Shown: positions 1 to 13,670 of the stretch, piece by piece | Numbering within the stretch: position 1 is the stretch's first letter | How the letters are laid out: each line of letters opens with the position of its first letter | Assembly: GCF_047495875.1 (NCBI RefSeq) | Contig: NC_092465.1 | Span: forward strand, 9,101,160-9,165,159 | From: Pithys albifrons albifrons | Taxonomy: Eukaryota; Chordata; Aves; Passeriformes; Thamnophilidae | Length of the DNA: 64,000 bases | Direction: 5' to 3' | The notes under the pieces: generated by a model | Told to the model about the DNA's origin: nothing | The model's database searches: none | What the model saw: only the letters and a program-made list of their open reading frames with translations | Program-made: the position numbers and the translations under genes

Positions 1-3000
1 TTTTAAGCTAATGGGAAGTTTTCTATTTTATTCCTTTTCTTTAGATATTTTTTTCCTTTTGTTTACCTGGTTAAAAAAAAAGAAGATGGAGAAACTGCAT
101 TTTGCACTTTTTTATAACCATTGCTGAAAATCTGTCACAGCTACCAAGGAAAGCTAAAGAAAACCAGAATCAGAAAGACTATTATTTATAGCTAGCAAGA
201 TATAGTATAGCACCATATGGTAGAATTTATCAAATTCTTTCTTTTCTCATGCAGGGCGAATAGAGGCTGGAGACAGTTCCCTCTTGCAGTCCTTGCTTTG
301 CTGACCACTCATTCATTTGTGCTGTGGGCTGAATCCTGCTTGACCTACAGCTTTTACACCCATAAACGCACTTCTGAGAGGATGGTGAGCAGCATTTGGC
401 CCTCTGTGTTTATTTCTTCTCTCTACAAATGCAGTTTTGCTTGGTATGCTGTTTGCATTTCAATCAACTAAAACAAGAGGATGGATAAGTTAATGCCTGA
501 CTTAGCTCTTCACATCTGATACTGAAATGTAGCAGTACTCTGCCGAGGGTTGGAGTTTGCAGGGTGACACTTACCAGGTGTAAGGTGCTGTAAGGTTAAG
601 AAGCATCAAACCTATAATAACAGTCTGACTTCCTCTTCATTTTGTCTCCTTTTGTGTTACATACTAGGGCAAGGAAGGTCTGCCAATCACTATCATTTCT
701 TTTTTTTGTTCTGTAAAGGCTGGGTCGTCACAGCAACAGGCCTGTGACAGGCTGGTATCCATTTAGAGCTCCAGGGGGGTCCTAATAGGATTGAACCAAA
801 AGATCAAGTGAATAGCTTCCTATTTTAGATTTGTAATAACTCTGAACTGCTTGCATATACATGGACCTTACAGTGTTTTGAGAAGACTTTTTGCCAAATA
901 AAAGATCTGTCTGTTTCTAAGAGTGCTGTACTTTGGAAAGGATGCTCCTTAGCCTACTCCATCCTTAGAAAAAGCAAGATTAAAAAAAAAACCAATAAAA
1001 ACCCAAAACACAAATCAAATTAAGCCCACTTCTCTTTCTCCTGCACACATGAAATTGGAAGGTGTCATTTCCTTTCATTAATTCATTTTACCAGATCAAA
1101 GTAAATAGTCTGTTTATGGAGAACAAAGAAGCCCCTTTTTGGTATTCTGCTGAAGTCGCTATCAGATTCAGAAGTTTACTCATCTTTCTGAAATCTGGCA
1201 AGGCTGCCTGCTGCCGAGATTACAGCCAAACAGCTCATGCAAAACAGGCAAATAAATTCCATGCAAAACAAATTCTAACAGAGAAAGAATTAGGAAGAGG
1301 TGGCATTTTGTTGATTTGAGAGACTCTCGAGAGGCCAGGACTCTCATTCAACTTGCAGAGGGGGCTTTGGTAAACCCACAATACTCAGCAGGCAGACGAA
1401 GAACCACAGGGGGAGGGAGGAGCTGAATTTTGTTAGTTATTTTCACTGGTTATGAAATCTGTCAGGAAATAGATGTTACTCCATACATTTCATTCCCAGC
1501 CAGGTTCTTATATCAACTGTTTATTAGGAACAGTGTTTTATGTGGAAATTCTTGTCGGGCAAGATCCCAGGAGTAAAAATCTCAAGATCTAGCTCCAGGA
1601 ATTATAAAAAATATTTTTAAAGAGGACTATATTTGGGTAGCTAGTTCATTTGCCTACAGTAGGGCTTCTGAAGCTTCTGAAGTGTCTCATTCAGAGAGGG
1701 TGGGACTATCACATGGCAGGTGGGACTGTCATATGAGCTGCTTTGGTTTTGATGTCTCCTCTCAAGACACAGAGAGTTAACTCCAACCCAGGTTGCCACT
1801 GTGTGTTGAAGATCCCTAATGCTGCCTGGCATGGATACCCTGCTCTGGACAGGTTTTGGCACCTCAGCTGTGATAACACTATGCCAAGTTATGACACCTG
1901 AAGGCTCATCCTGAAGAGGCTTCTTTTGAGTCCTATCCTTGGGCTCCTTTTTTTGCTACTTAGATGATAAGCAATGGCAGCCACTACAACCAGCCTGAGG
2001 CCATCTCTGAATCTCTCAGCAAGCAGAATTTTTAGTCTTTCGCTTCTCTACCCTTCCCTACAAAATATTTTGGGTTTAGCCACAGAATGACTTCATCATC
2101 TTAAACCCAGTATTAGACTCTTTTAGGGAGGTCTTCCATTTTCAAATAACCTGCAGTTTCTATACTAAAAGTGCAAGATTCAGTCATGTCAAGAAATACA
2201 AAGACTGTATCTGGATAAGTAAATTCTTCTATTTTCCATAGAGGGTCTTGGTACATACATACTTTCCTGGAACTTTTATCAGTACAAATTTTGGAGAGGA
2301 TTTTGCATAGTTTAGGGACCCAAAGGCACTCAGTTAATTAGAATTAGGGGTATCCCTCTGTGAGAAAGGATTAGTCAGGTGGAAGACTAGGACTGTGATC
2401 TGTCACCTTTCAGGGACAATGGCAAAAATGCAGTTCATTGGTTTGGACCCTGTGTGTGGGGTTGAGATACATGACAATGAGCACTGAGATGAAGAGAGCT
2501 GGGGGAGGGACATAGAGCAAAACACAGGGGCATCTGGAATGGGCTTTGAATGCCTTAAATTTATCAAACTTCCCTTTTGCATTCAGCCAAATCAAAAGAA
2601 AGATGCACTAATCAGATTTTCATAGAAGTCTTTACAAGATTTTCTGTTAGGTTTTATTCAGATTTCCTAGAGAATACAGTGTAACACAGTCTGAAAAATT
2701 GGAACAAATTTAGATGTTATATGCAGATTTTATTATGAATTTTAAGGCATTTTGAATGAAGATTTTTGGCATGCTTTCTATCATTAAAAGAGAGGGATAT
2801 TTTTTCTTTCCTTTGAAAAATCTGTGTCAGGAACACTTTCATTCTGGCAAAGAAAATCTAAAAGTATCTTAACAGAATACAAGGAACATCCTCACTTACT
2901 TGTAAGCTCTGATGTTTTGAAGGCTTTGAATATTGCCTTCCAGTTGTAAAAAAGGCAGAAAGTCTTTATGACAAAGAGGATATAAATCATGTTACAATCC

Positions 3001-3271
3001 CACACTTTGTTGCTAATCATGTTGAAACTCCACTATAATATTAAACTTCAAAAATCTGAAATTTACATACACAAGAAAAAGGAAAAAGATCACGACAATT
3101 TCCCTGCCCCCTCCCCTGCATTTCATCTCTTCCATTAAACCAGATCTACCAGCCTAGACTTGTCTCTGAAGAAGCAACTTTGGTTTCCTGCTGCCATTTA
3201 TCCCAGATTATCTTTCCATCCATGTTGGAAGCACTATGCTATGTCACAGCAACATCCTCCATATAAACATA
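1..3271. other. Non-genic stretch, no gene seen
   Basis: No open frame longer than 85 codons occurs here and none looks like a protein family. The left edge (about 15-70) is pyrimidine-rich, and 976-1020 is an A-rich run. Around 1,130-1,290 the sequence has mixed composition and two near-octamer ATGCAAAA words, so a conserved non-coding element is possible but unsupported. A 20-bp duplication is listed separately. Confidence 0.7.
1699..1735 (+). repeat. Two-copy 20-bp tandem duplication
   Basis: GGTGGGACTATCACATG (1699-1715) is followed 20 bp later by GGTGGGACTGTCATATG (1719-1735). The two copies differ by two transitions, so the duplication is not recent. No function is evident. Confidence 0.7.
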
Positions 3272-3368
3272 ACTAATCATTACCTTTTTTTCTCTTGTTT
3301 TGCTTCTATTTAACTTTAGGTCTCATTTGTCTGCAGCAGATGGTGAGGCCGTGGTCACTCCTGTAAGG
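3272..3368 (+). other. Candidate 43-bp micro-exon with branch point and splice sites
   Basis: Seen: a branch-point-like ACTAATC at 3272-3278, a long pyrimidine-rich stretch, an acceptor TTTAG ending at 3319, a 43-bp segment (3320-3362), then a donor GTAAGG starting at 3363. Two of three frames are open through the segment; one reads SHLSAADGEAVVTP. The acceptor side is unusually complete for random sequence. The peptide matches nothing I recognise, there is no partner exon nearby, and intergenic DNA contains many decoy splice sites. It could be an exon of a long non-coding RNA, a micro-exon of a gene spanning the window, or chance. Confidence 0.18.
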
Positions 3369-4113
3369 ACCTGATAAATTATAGTTTTGACTTTAAAAAG
3401 AACTTCTAAACCTAATATGTTGATTTGGAACTGTCTTCTTCCCCATAACTTTCAGGCTTCAGAAAAGAACTGTAAGTTTAACAAGATGAAACTCCTTTTC
3501 TTCAAAGAATTATTGGGTCCCTTTCCCTAGGGAAGCTTGCTGCCAGTGCTGAGACCTAACCTAACACACAAGCACAGTGAGAACCTGTCTGTCTGCTCGG
3601 GGAAGTGTTCTTCCATCTTCACCTGCAGAAGGAAAAACTACTGGGCTTTCAGATATATTTATTATGTTTGCTTTTCATTGCATGAGCAAGGCAGTTCTTT
3701 GTATGTGTGTTTGCAAATGAAGAGTCTACTCAAAGTAAAATCGGTATGTCTAAGTGTTCTGTCTTGTGGCTATTTCTGCCTCTAATAGGACTAAACTTTT
3801 CACAACTGGTTTCCAAGTCAGGCTCTTCAGCAGTTTGATGTTTCTGATAAAATGTTTCAAAAAGGACCCTGAGTAAACATGGTGTGATAAAGGTGTCTCT
3901 TCTCACCTTACTTTTTTACTTTCTCCAAGTGTTGCAACTCTGACTTCTGTTAGACAAAGTCCCTTTCTGTGAGGGAAACAAATCTTTTATTTAACCATGA
4001 TATCTAATGCGTGTTCTCTGTTGTCCTGATCTAGACTAAGCTGTCCAGGTCAGGAATGGTCACCTTTGCTATTATTCTGTAACCTGTCTGCAGAAGAGAA
4101 TTACTTTTTGGTT

Positions 4114-4175
4114 TATGTTGTACAGCACCTGGCTCTTGGCACAGCACTAGTACAAATAATAATAATGTACAGTAC
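4114..4175 (+). repeat. Probable ancient CR1/L3-type repeat fragment
   Basis: The stretch reads TTGTACAGCACCTGGC, then a short variable part, then ACAAATAATAATAATG. This order (a TGTACAGCGCCTAGCACA-like phrase followed by an AAT-trinucleotide tail) is familiar from the 3' ends of old amniote CR1/L3-like repeats. A second partial copy of the TACAGTACCTGGCACAGCA phrase follows directly. Assignment is from memory of the repeat style, not from alignment. Confidence 0.4.
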
Positions 4176-6073
4176 CTGGCACAGCAACACCTTATCTGTC
4201 CATATGTGGCACTGCCATAAATGTGATAGTGCAATACCTCCAGTCAACATGCAGAATTACCTCTTAGTGAAACTAAATGGATGTTGGTGCTCTTGATGAT
4301 AAATCTGCCCACCCTGGTCCATGCTTTTCTTTATGCAGTTAGCTGGAGTGAGTGATGGGATTTTTTTTTCAGACAAACTGCCCACTTTTCAGCAGCAAGC
4401 ACAAGAAGATACTTCCCAAGGACTCGTCCTGACCATGACATGGCAGAGGTGCACTATGTCCCTGCATGACAAATCTCCTGGGACTGCCTTGGCCCTGTGT
4501 CTGGATGTGGCATTTTATGTCAGCCCAGCTTCGAGCAAAGGCTCCACCATGCTCCCCTCATGAAGGCTGCGCTCTCTGCCCTTTGATGCCTCTTCATCTG
4601 TGAGGTTTGGATAAGAAAGTGGGCAGGCTCGGATAGAATTCAAGTGGAGACTTCAGAGGGAAGCTCTGGGATGTGGTAATCTCTCTGTGAAAGGAATAAA
4701 GATTGCTGGACCATCAGCATGCAAAGAAAGGGGCACTTAAGAATAAGCAGAGAAAATCAGAATCAGTAGTTCTCCAGCCTGACTTGGACAGAGCTCAGCC
4801 AGTCCTCTGCCCCAGTAAAACCAGTGCATGGGTCAGCAGTGTTGCCATGGCTCCATGCCCATCACAGCCCTCACAGCCCTGGCACACCCAGCCTGTGTCT
4901 GTGTCCTGCCCAGCCCCTTCACTCTGCACAGCAGGGCTGCCCACTCATCTCCCAGCTCTCTGCTTTGTGAAGTGAACAGCTGCACGGGGGTACTAGTCCA
5001 AAAATAAGTGCTGAGGAAAAAAGAATCACAGGGTAATCCTGAGGCATTTCATGTGCACTACTCTGGTTCATCCACTTGAGAGATCACTTTCCAGAGCAGC
5101 AGGTACTGGTTCCCTCTTATCTTTACACTGCTACCTCCGTATTCTTGACACAATTTGTGTCATACTGGTGACTCTCTCATGTGTTATTTATATAATTTAT
5201 GTTTATGTTATAGCAGTGTGTCAGAGATGAGTGAACCCATTATTGGGATGAAACTGCATTCTTCCAATGGAAACAGCCCTACAAGAGGTTTTGGACTCAC
5301 TCTTCTCTTTTCCTTGCTGGCACAAAGGGCTTCAGCTCCATTAATATTGAAATATCTTTTTTTGCTTTGTCTGACTACAGACCACAGCAATAAGCCTCGG
5401 GTCTGCCAGACTTCTGAAGGAGTTACACCTCCAGAAAAGCTCAAGAGCCCTCAGAGGGAGAAGTAAAAAGCAAGAAGTGGGAGGCTGGATCTTATTCACA
5501 TTTTTTTTCTCTCAGATACTTTTGTGGGAGCTTGTTTACCCTAATTTCACCACATAAAGTCAGTCTATGGCATGGGAAGCTGTGAATTTTACATAACTTC
5601 TCTGCACCAATTTCCAACCACATGTTCTTTCAGAATGCCTCAAAAACCCAGCCGTATAACAATACTCTTCCCTAAAAGTGTGAATTCAGGGCATTGCTGT
5701 GGAAAAGCATGTGGCTTGGCTTACTGCACAGAAAATTTCCCACATAGACAAGCCCTCTGTCTGAGAGAACGAAGACAATTGGGTCATAAATCTTTTAAAT
5801 GTGTAAAATGATAGCTGTCTTGGCAATGGCAGATCTGATAAAGTGCATTCCACCTGGTGTGGAAAGGCAGCATATGGCTACAGTAATCTGTAGTTCAATC
5901 AGAAATGTGAGGATTTAAGTCCTAGCCTGGAAGGATTTCTTGTCACTGTCTTTCCTCAGCCCTGTCTACGGATAAGTCTGTTCATGTGGCATGAGGCAAA
6001 GAAAGGAGATGTAGTTTGGTGGTTCTGCTCTGGGTATGAGGAGTGTTTGGCTTGGCTGAACTATAGAAATTCT

Positions 6074-6098
6074 CTTCCAGATCTTCCAGATCTTCCAT
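6074..6098 (+). repeat. Short 9-bp tandem repeat
   Basis: The unit CTTCCAGAT is repeated about 2.7 times without mismatch. This is simple slippage-type sequence. Confidence 0.8.
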
Positions 6099-7535
6099 CC
6101 TGCAGGGAAACCTGCTCACAGTTTCCCATCTACAACCCTCCTCCTAGATCTACAGCATCTCCAAATGGGCACACAAAAATTTTCCTCTATAGAACCCAAA
6201 ACATTTATAACACTTTTAATTACTGTTAATTGCTTAAAGTTGTAATTTTCTGTATTACTAAGTCCAACAATAAATATAAGAGTTAAATATGGTGAATATC
6301 TATAAATGCCTCCCCTAGGCTTCCTCCTTCTGGGAGGGAGAGATCTTTGTATTGAGAAAGGTTCTGCAGGAATGCACCACTCTTGTTTATTTCATGTAGT
6401 TACAAACCTTTTCCCTTTTGGCTTTATGTAATTTTTCTTTTCATTAGGCAAAGTATACTGAACAATCCACAAGTTAGTATGAGACTGGAGTGTTTGTATA
6501 GCCAATTGAGGATTTTCTCTTTTCATAACCATATTCAAAGGGTCTACCTAAGCTTCCATGTAAACCAGACCTAGGCTGTGATTAAGTTCTGCTGAGCAAG
6601 ATTGAATGTTCCTTCTGGGAGACTGAAAAGGTAATTTTAATGGAGTAAGGAAAATGTCTCTGAAATCAATACAGGAAAGAGAGGCTGACAGTTTTGTTAT
6701 TTATTATCTTCCAGTTAAAAGGCTGTTTAAGAGTATTCCAGATACTTCCTAAAATTAGGGAATCTGTTGATGAAGTTAATGCTTCATGTTTATGTTTAGT
6801 GAAACTTCAGGTAGTCTTATCTTAATATTTCTCAGAGAGATGACCTTCAGCAAAGAGGTACGTGCAGGATGAGGCTGTCTATGTGCCCAGTTTAACCCAT
6901 GCCCCAGGTGCAGACACTTTACAGTTCAAAGATTGACCTTCTTTGTGTCTCATTATGCTTTCTCTTGGGATGTTCTAAAGCTTAATTCATTGATTTTGGA
7001 GGGATCTTAAATGGACCATATCTTCACATCTACTGCTTTTAATTCTGGTTTTTGTAAAGGTCCCATTGCTGCAGGAATCGGTGATGGAAGTGACCAAGGT
7101 CTTTGTGCCTTTACTGGAGCAGAACTGTGCCAGCACCAGCACATCTGTGGCATGTAGATGTTCAGAGGCATTGCTCTCTCTTGCAAGCAAGAAGAGAAAT
7201 AATCTGTCAACAGCAGTGGTGGCGCTCCACTGCAACCTTCCTACTGCTGAAATGAGCTGTGGGAGAAGCTGCCTTTCTCCCAAGTCGCTCCTCACAGGGT
7301 GACATGGTGGGTGCACATCTGTGTTACAAAGCCCAGAGTCTGAGGCTCTGCACAGCTGAACAAGGAGGATCACTAGTTCTCTCTCATCCCTGTCTGGGTG
7401 CCAGTCTAGATGTGCTCATTTCATTACTTATTGCAGTCCCTCAGAGCACAGGGACCCACAGTACTACTGTGTGAAGTACTCCAACAAGAAACGGGTCTTA
7501 TGGGAGTGGACAAATAGACACACCTCACCTAAATT

Positions 7536-7566
7536 AAAAACAAACAAACAAACAAACTAACTAACA
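7536..7566 (+). repeat. (AAAC)n microsatellite with CTAA tail
   Basis: An A-rich run is followed by about four CAAA units and then two CTAA units. This is simple sequence. An A-rich tail can mark an old retrotransposon 3' end, but nothing recognisable lies next to it. Confidence 0.85.
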
Positions 7567-10500
7567 GCCTCAATAAAGATCATTTTTTTCTGTAGTTTAA
7601 AGACAGCTGGAGCCATTCTCTATGAAATCAGCTTCTGCATTTTTAAAAAGTATCAGGCCAAAGACAATCTTCTGTCACTACTACTTAATCTTGACCCTCC
7701 AAAGGTCATTCAGTGGTACCACTACGTTTTTGGCATGCCATTAAAAATGGAAAAAAATGTTCTTATATGGTGATAGTGTAATGAAACACAACCTTCCACT
7801 GGCCAGAGGGACTCTCGAGGCAGAGATATGTGGGGGTTTTATAGTGTTTGTGAAAGATGCTTTATGTTCTGTAACATATGGTATTGTTGTTACTCTTTTG
7901 ATTTGTAGTTTTGGGCAGACACATTCTCATAACCTTTGTGCGCCTTCGGCTTTGGAGGTCCTAAAGCTGCTATTGTTCAGTCAGTTTCTAAGCTCAAGAA
8001 GAATGTTTTCTTCATAAAGAACATGTTAAATATTACCAGAATTTCAGCATCAGTTTTATATTTCAGGCATATGATTTGGCATGTTCTATAGATGATGGAA
8101 CATAGCTTTTAAGTTATGATTTAATTTAGATTTTTTAAATTAAAAAAGCAGCTGTTTCTCTACATATGAAATATGAGTCCTCTGTAACTTTACTTACATA
8201 AGAATTGTTTTCAAGGTATAATATATTGGATAACCTAAGAGCAGAATAAGGGCTGGATTCAGCATAACATCTGTCTAGCTGCTTCCTACCACTGAGTGAG
8301 TGCAAGGCTCGGGTAAGCTTGACAAATCATTGTCAGTGGCTTGGATAAAGTTTATTTCTCTCTCTTTTCAGTTATCATTCTTTTGCCAGACATACCTGCT
8401 TTCTTAACTGAGTTGAGTCTGAACATTGGTAATTAGATTTATGGGAATTATGGTGGTGGAACAAGTTTCAGTACTGGGTAAACTGAAAGATTGCAAAGGG
8501 GATGGCAGACCCTTTGGACTACATGCCAAATATCACCTGTGCTGGGTGAAATGCTCCTATGCAGAGAGTGTGCAAGATCATTTGGCATCTATTTCAAGAA
8601 TGTAAGGAGTCAGTGTGTGATGCTGTGAAGAAGCTAAAATTCCTCTCATGTTTATATGTGTTGCTGATAGCATGGTAAACCATACACAACATGGACTGCA
8701 GGATTATATATGGACTCCTTTACTGGTGCCTTGATTTTTCAAATGGCATGAAGCCCTTCTGCCTTTGCACGGAATTTGGCAATAGTTTCCTTTCCTAAGA
8801 TTTGTGGTCTTTTTGTTTTCCCCTTTTTAATTTTTGCTTTCATGAATTTCTGAAAAACAATGAATGATTTAACTGCATAATATTCAAAGAAGAATACAGA
8901 CATGATATCCAATTGTGTGCTAATAGCTATGTGTTGTGGACAGTGCAGTGCACTCTTCTAGGAGTGTGACTAAAGGAAATAACTTAGGAGTGAGTTTTTC
9001 CATACTAAACTAAACAGCTGTAACTCTGATAATAAGTAGCTGCTAGACATTGTTCTTCCCATTCAGTATCTGTTTTTTTGCTTACTGCTATATAGTCAGG
9101 AGCAGTTGTGGTGCAGTCAGAAACCAGGGCTTCAGAATTTCTGGACAGGAAGGGAAAGAGGTCCATTTTTCATGCACCTATCTGCTCTCAGGTTTTCACT
9201 CATGCCTCTTCTTGGGGCATCCTATGAAGCAGTGATAAAATGAATATCCTTGACATTCCCTGCACTTCATTCCAGATATTGCACATCATTATTGCAGTCT
9301 CAATGCAATAATTTTTCTAAGATTTTGTGGGTAACTGAAATATGTGGTACTACTTGTATGAGGATGAAACTTTATTTTAAAACTTAATGCTGACGGGTTT
9401 TATTCTTTAAATTAGGTTCTTTCACTGTGCACCAGTCCTTAGATTAGACCTCCTGCACTTTTCTAACCTCAGATAATCATGGCCATTACTGTTGTGCCAG
9501 TATCAGTTGTGATGGTCACTCATCTTTGTCTTCACAGTACAGTACCAAGGGGTGGCCTGTGGGAATAATGAGCTGGGTAAATGGCCTCTTCCCATCCCCA
9601 CCTCCTATTAAGTCAACAAGTCAAAATATCCAGAATGATGTCCTGCAGTCAATTATTTCTTTCATGGAATTGTTTAAAATGGAAGTTTTTTGAGCTAAAC
9701 CTCTTTACTATAAACAATTTCATTTTTTGGTTTTACTCTTGAAATGTCTTTAAAATATTTTTTTAATGCAGTAGCTAATGACATGAGGTAAGGCAATCAT
9801 CTGACATCAGCTGAAATGTTTCATTTATCAATTATTTAAATAAAATATTTACACATAATTTGTCTATTCCACTTTGCTATTTTCAAATTATTTGCTGAGT
9901 TTGAGCTGAGTTTTCAAAATTTCTATGTATTGTCACAACATGACATTTTCTGATGAGTATATTATTTTTTCTGAAAAGTTTTACCCCGCTGTGCTGGAAA
10001 TATCTTGTGTGACTGTAAAACACTGGCAGAAAGTGGATTTTGAAAGAGGAGCCCGATTAATACTTCACATAAGAATCTCCACCAAGAATTCTGTGAAGAA
10101 AAGTGGAGCTAATAATGAGAAGCCTTTCACTGGGGAAAGTTCGGGATAGAATGAAAGCAATAAATCAGTGATTTAAATCAAAACTAGAAGTCCATAAATT
10201 CCTTTTTCAGCAGTAGGTTAAACTGTCAGGTTTAACAAAAGCTTACAGCACTTGCCTCCTCACTGGTTCTGATTCTGATTCAGTGCTATTGCTACCAGGT
10301 GTCACACTCACCCGAGTGCTGCTGCACTGAGGAAACAGCCCTGTTTTGGGACTTTATTTGGAAGGGGCAGTGCATCAAACATGTTATTCATATGGAAGTT
10401 TCCAGCACTGCTGTGTAAGCCCTTTGATAATAAATACCAAGCCTGACAGATTTTCCATGATCATGTGCAATAGACTCAGTATAAGAAGAGTCTCATTCTG

Positions 10501-12402
10501 GAACTACCATTTAGATGGAGGGTTTTTATGAATGGTTTGAATAAAAAAATCACATAATAATTTATATATAGATATCACTATATAAACTATATATTAATAT
10601 ATTTATGTACTTATATATTTTACATAAATATATATTGAATATATATATTCTTCAGTATTTTATTTAAAAGCAGCTCACTAAGATGTACAGTGGTAAAGCA
10701 CATTTTTTTGCTTGTGAGGTGAATTATTTGAATTGTTTTATTTCTTTAAAAAATCTTTTAGTATAAGTTTTACCATGCCAGCTGATGCTGTGTTGTCCTT
10801 GTTACAAGTCTCTCGGCATATCCTATAGAAATCCTTTTATTCAGGATTAATAGGTCAGCTATCAAATTAGCTTTGGGCCATAACATTTCTCGGGACAGTA
10901 GCAGCTCTGCGGAATGCATGCTGACAAACCAACTGCTCATCAAAAGAAGCAAGAAAGATGCTAGGAGTTTCAGGGGACTTGTGACTTCATCCAAGTGTGA
11001 TCATGTGAGGTTTAAAAGGACCTAAAATGGGCTGTAGCTGAGAAATCAAAGAAGATCAGAGTGGACTAACATAGTTTGTGACTCTTCTGAGTCCATTCTT
11101 GTGAACTACATCCACAGCACCTCCCTGGCAGCCTTTCCATCTGATGGGACTTGCACCCTGTGTTAGTAACAAGTCCCTCTCTAAGCTGTTGCTGCCTGTC
11201 ATTCTTCCTGATTGTGGCAACTGTTGAGTGTGGTGAATGTATTGAAACTCTACCATCAGTGGTAAGCAGGAGCTATAACTGAAATAATATCAGCAGCAGA
11301 ACTCAAAGAGGGACTAAGTTTTACAGGCTTCTCAGTCCCTTGAAAAGGAATGTTAATTCTAGGTGTTGCCTTCTGCAGGGCATCTGCTGAGTAGAAATCT
11401 CTGCACTTCTCAAAGTCTGGCTTAGACAGGTTAATAAATCTCTGCCTCTCTTTGGCTGCAGAGGGTTGGCATTTTGTAGCTGCAGAAGATGAAGAAGAGA
11501 AAGTTATATCTTGTACGGAGAGATAATTCTAGGGCAACACCAAAGGAGTACACAGACTTCAAACAATGCTCCCTACTAAGTAGCAGAGGGTGTTGTTTTA
11601 ATGGAAAGTAAAGGCTCAGAGTGTGAAAAGACTGAGAACTGAGAAGGCTGAGTGGACAGAAAGGAAGCAGATTTCTTTGCAGAGGAGACTGGGGAGATGT
11701 AAGGAAATCAGTATGTGTGTACGTGATTTGTGGTTGTCACTGAAGCTACAAAGTGGCCTAAATCAGATTCTAGAAACTGTAATTTATTCTGTACCTCTGA
11801 TAAATGAACTCAAATAATATTGATTCAAGATATTTTCTTATTTTAATGGGTTTTGTGTATACCCAGTTTGAAATGCTCAACAAAGTTATAAAAATGTCCT
11901 TTCAAGTTTATGTACTTCTAAATTGTGATTAATTTGATTTACAAAAGACAAAGTCTAAAAAGAATGGGAACATTCATAACCCAATGATTTAGTGTAAAAC
12001 ATAAAATTACTGGCAAAATAATACAGTTATGTGTTTAAAAAATGTAAGGAATAAGTTCCAGTGATGCCATAAATTCCAGGAAAATATTTTAGGAACTACA
12101 GCATAGGAATTTATTGTGGCTTGGCTGGAATAATGATTTCTCCTTGGCCAACAAAACACTTCATAGCTTTAAATCTATGGATCAGTATCAAAGCTGGGTT
12201 TATGAGAGGGACTTCTTTTAGATTCTTATGTTATTTCCTAAATTTAAAACATTAAAATAACAAGCAAATTAATAATTATTTATACTTGAAATGTAATAAT
12301 TGAAATTAAAAATTAGACAGTTTATCTTGTGGATGATATTTGTATGGTACGTAGGCTCAGCAAGACAATTCTCATTTTTCACTCCCAGGATGGTGTCAGA
12401 AG
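7567..12402. other. Non-genic AT-rich stretch
   Basis: All open frames are below 90 codons and unrecognisable. Around 10,000-10,150 the composition is more complex (CACTGGCAGAAAG, GAGCCCGATTAATAC), which may be a conserved non-coding segment, but there is nothing specific to rest on. The low-complexity tract at 10,555-10,652 is listed separately. Confidence 0.65.
10555..10652. repeat. AT-rich low-complexity tract
   Basis: About 100 bp almost entirely of A and T, dominated by overlapping TATATA and ATATTTA words with several short self-complementary stretches. It is a degenerate (TA)n-type tract and would unwind easily. Confidence 0.85.
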
Positions 12403-12416
12403 CACTGCTAGCAGTG
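12403..12416. repeat. 14-bp perfect palindrome
   Basis: CACTGCTAGCAGTG is perfectly self-complementary and is flanked by one G-T and one A-T pair that would extend a stem. It sits in a CpG-containing stretch (TCTCGCGG, TACGCAAG, AGCGCT at about 12,480-12,570). It could be a dimeric protein-binding site or chance. Confidence 0.6.
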
Positions 12417-13633
12417 TTCTGCTTGGTCCTCCATGCAAACTGACAGGAGCTGCTGTAGCTTTGGCAGTGACCATCTTGTCTCGCGGTTTGGAGGCTCACA
12501 ATATAAACTGATGAAAGGCACATTTCTGTAAGCAATAGAGCTACGCAAGAAAAATAGCGCTATCCCTGATTTCTGTGAGCTGGCAACAGAGGGAGGTTCT
12601 GTTATATTGTCTTTTGAGTCCGTTTTCCACAGGCTGTCTTTTTCTTTAAGCAGTGCAGAGATGCTCCACTTAACTCCTTCTTCTCAGCAGGGCAAAGACA
12701 AGGGTGTAGAAGATCTGATCAATTTTATTGTCCTCTTTGTAACGCCACGAGTTTTTTCCTTCTATAGCAGCTTGTGGTCAGATGGAGCTGTGGTGTCTTG
12801 GATATACTAATATGACCAAGTTTTGACTTCAGTGAACATTTAACAAGGTGAGCCATGGCCAGAGGTAGTGATATTCAAAGGCAGAGTGCTACACTGCTGA
12901 AGATCTTCACACTGAGCATTTCTATAATGCTGTAAGTGAATGTGGGTGGAAGTTTAAGTGACTGTCAGGTTAATAAAATTTGATGTTCCTGCCCTAAGGA
13001 TTTTACTGTCCAAACTTCAGTTTCCCATTAAGACTCAGATTCAAGGACTTTTGAAGTCAATCAAAATTCTTCCATTTATGTGTTAGTTGCTGAAAAACAT
13101 TTGAACATTGCAGAGCCATATCTGAGAGTAAGCCAGGGAGAGGCAGAGTGAGCATTGTTCCCTTCATCCTCCAAGCAGAAGAGCCCTGAAAACACCCTGG
13201 TTTAGTCACCATTACAGGTGGTTCCAAAGATCCTGTGGCTGATCCTTTCCTAGTTGAAGTCTGACCTTCTGCGTGAATTTGTGAAAACAATCAGTGCAGA
13301 GAGAGGATGTTTAATGTCTGTCATGGGTCTGCTAAATCCTGCTTCTCTCTGCCTTATTTGTGGTGACATGGAAAAATATAGACTGCATCATCTTAGGGCT
13401 CTTGCAGCTCAAGCAATCTGAACTTTTCTTTCCATCCTTCATTCCCAAAGAAATCATGGTAAAAAAGGTGTGGATGGCATACAGGCACTGAAGTACAGCA
13501 TAGATGCATCCACAGTGGCATTTAACTGTTGGGCCTGTGCATGGGTTTCAGTCCCATTGGAGAGGCACAGAACTCAGGGCAAATGGAATAATCTGCAAAA
13601 GGAGAGAAATAAGTGAGGTCTTGTTGTTCCAGC

Positions 13634-13654
13634 TATAATGCTGACAGCATTATA
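13634..13654. repeat. Perfect 10-bp-arm inverted repeat, 1-nt centre
   Basis: TATAATGCTG and CAGCATTATA flank a single A. The arms are perfectly complementary. A second palindrome begins 16 bp downstream. Confidence 0.7.
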
Positions 13655-13670
13655 TGGCATGACATGGAGA

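Larger units (their letters stand above)
3369..7535. other. Non-genic stretch with a GC-richer patch
   Basis: No gene is supported. About 4,770-4,990 is GC-richer than its surroundings and rich in CAGCCC/CACAGCCC words, which accounts for a 90-codon frame there. The opposed frames at 5,155-5,466 (+) and 5,208-5,444 (-), and the 128-codon minus frame at 6,987-7,373, have no recognisable domain, no signal peptide and no partner, and are treated as chance. Confidence 0.65.

Noticed and set aside
5880..5965. Possible MIR/L3-type fragment
   Set aside because: Only scattered words agree (TTTAAGTCC, TCACTGTCTTTCCTCAG) and the order is incomplete.
6987..7373. 128-codon minus-strand frame overlapping plus-strand frames
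   Set aside because: The same DNA is open on both strands and no product is recognisable. Treated as chance.
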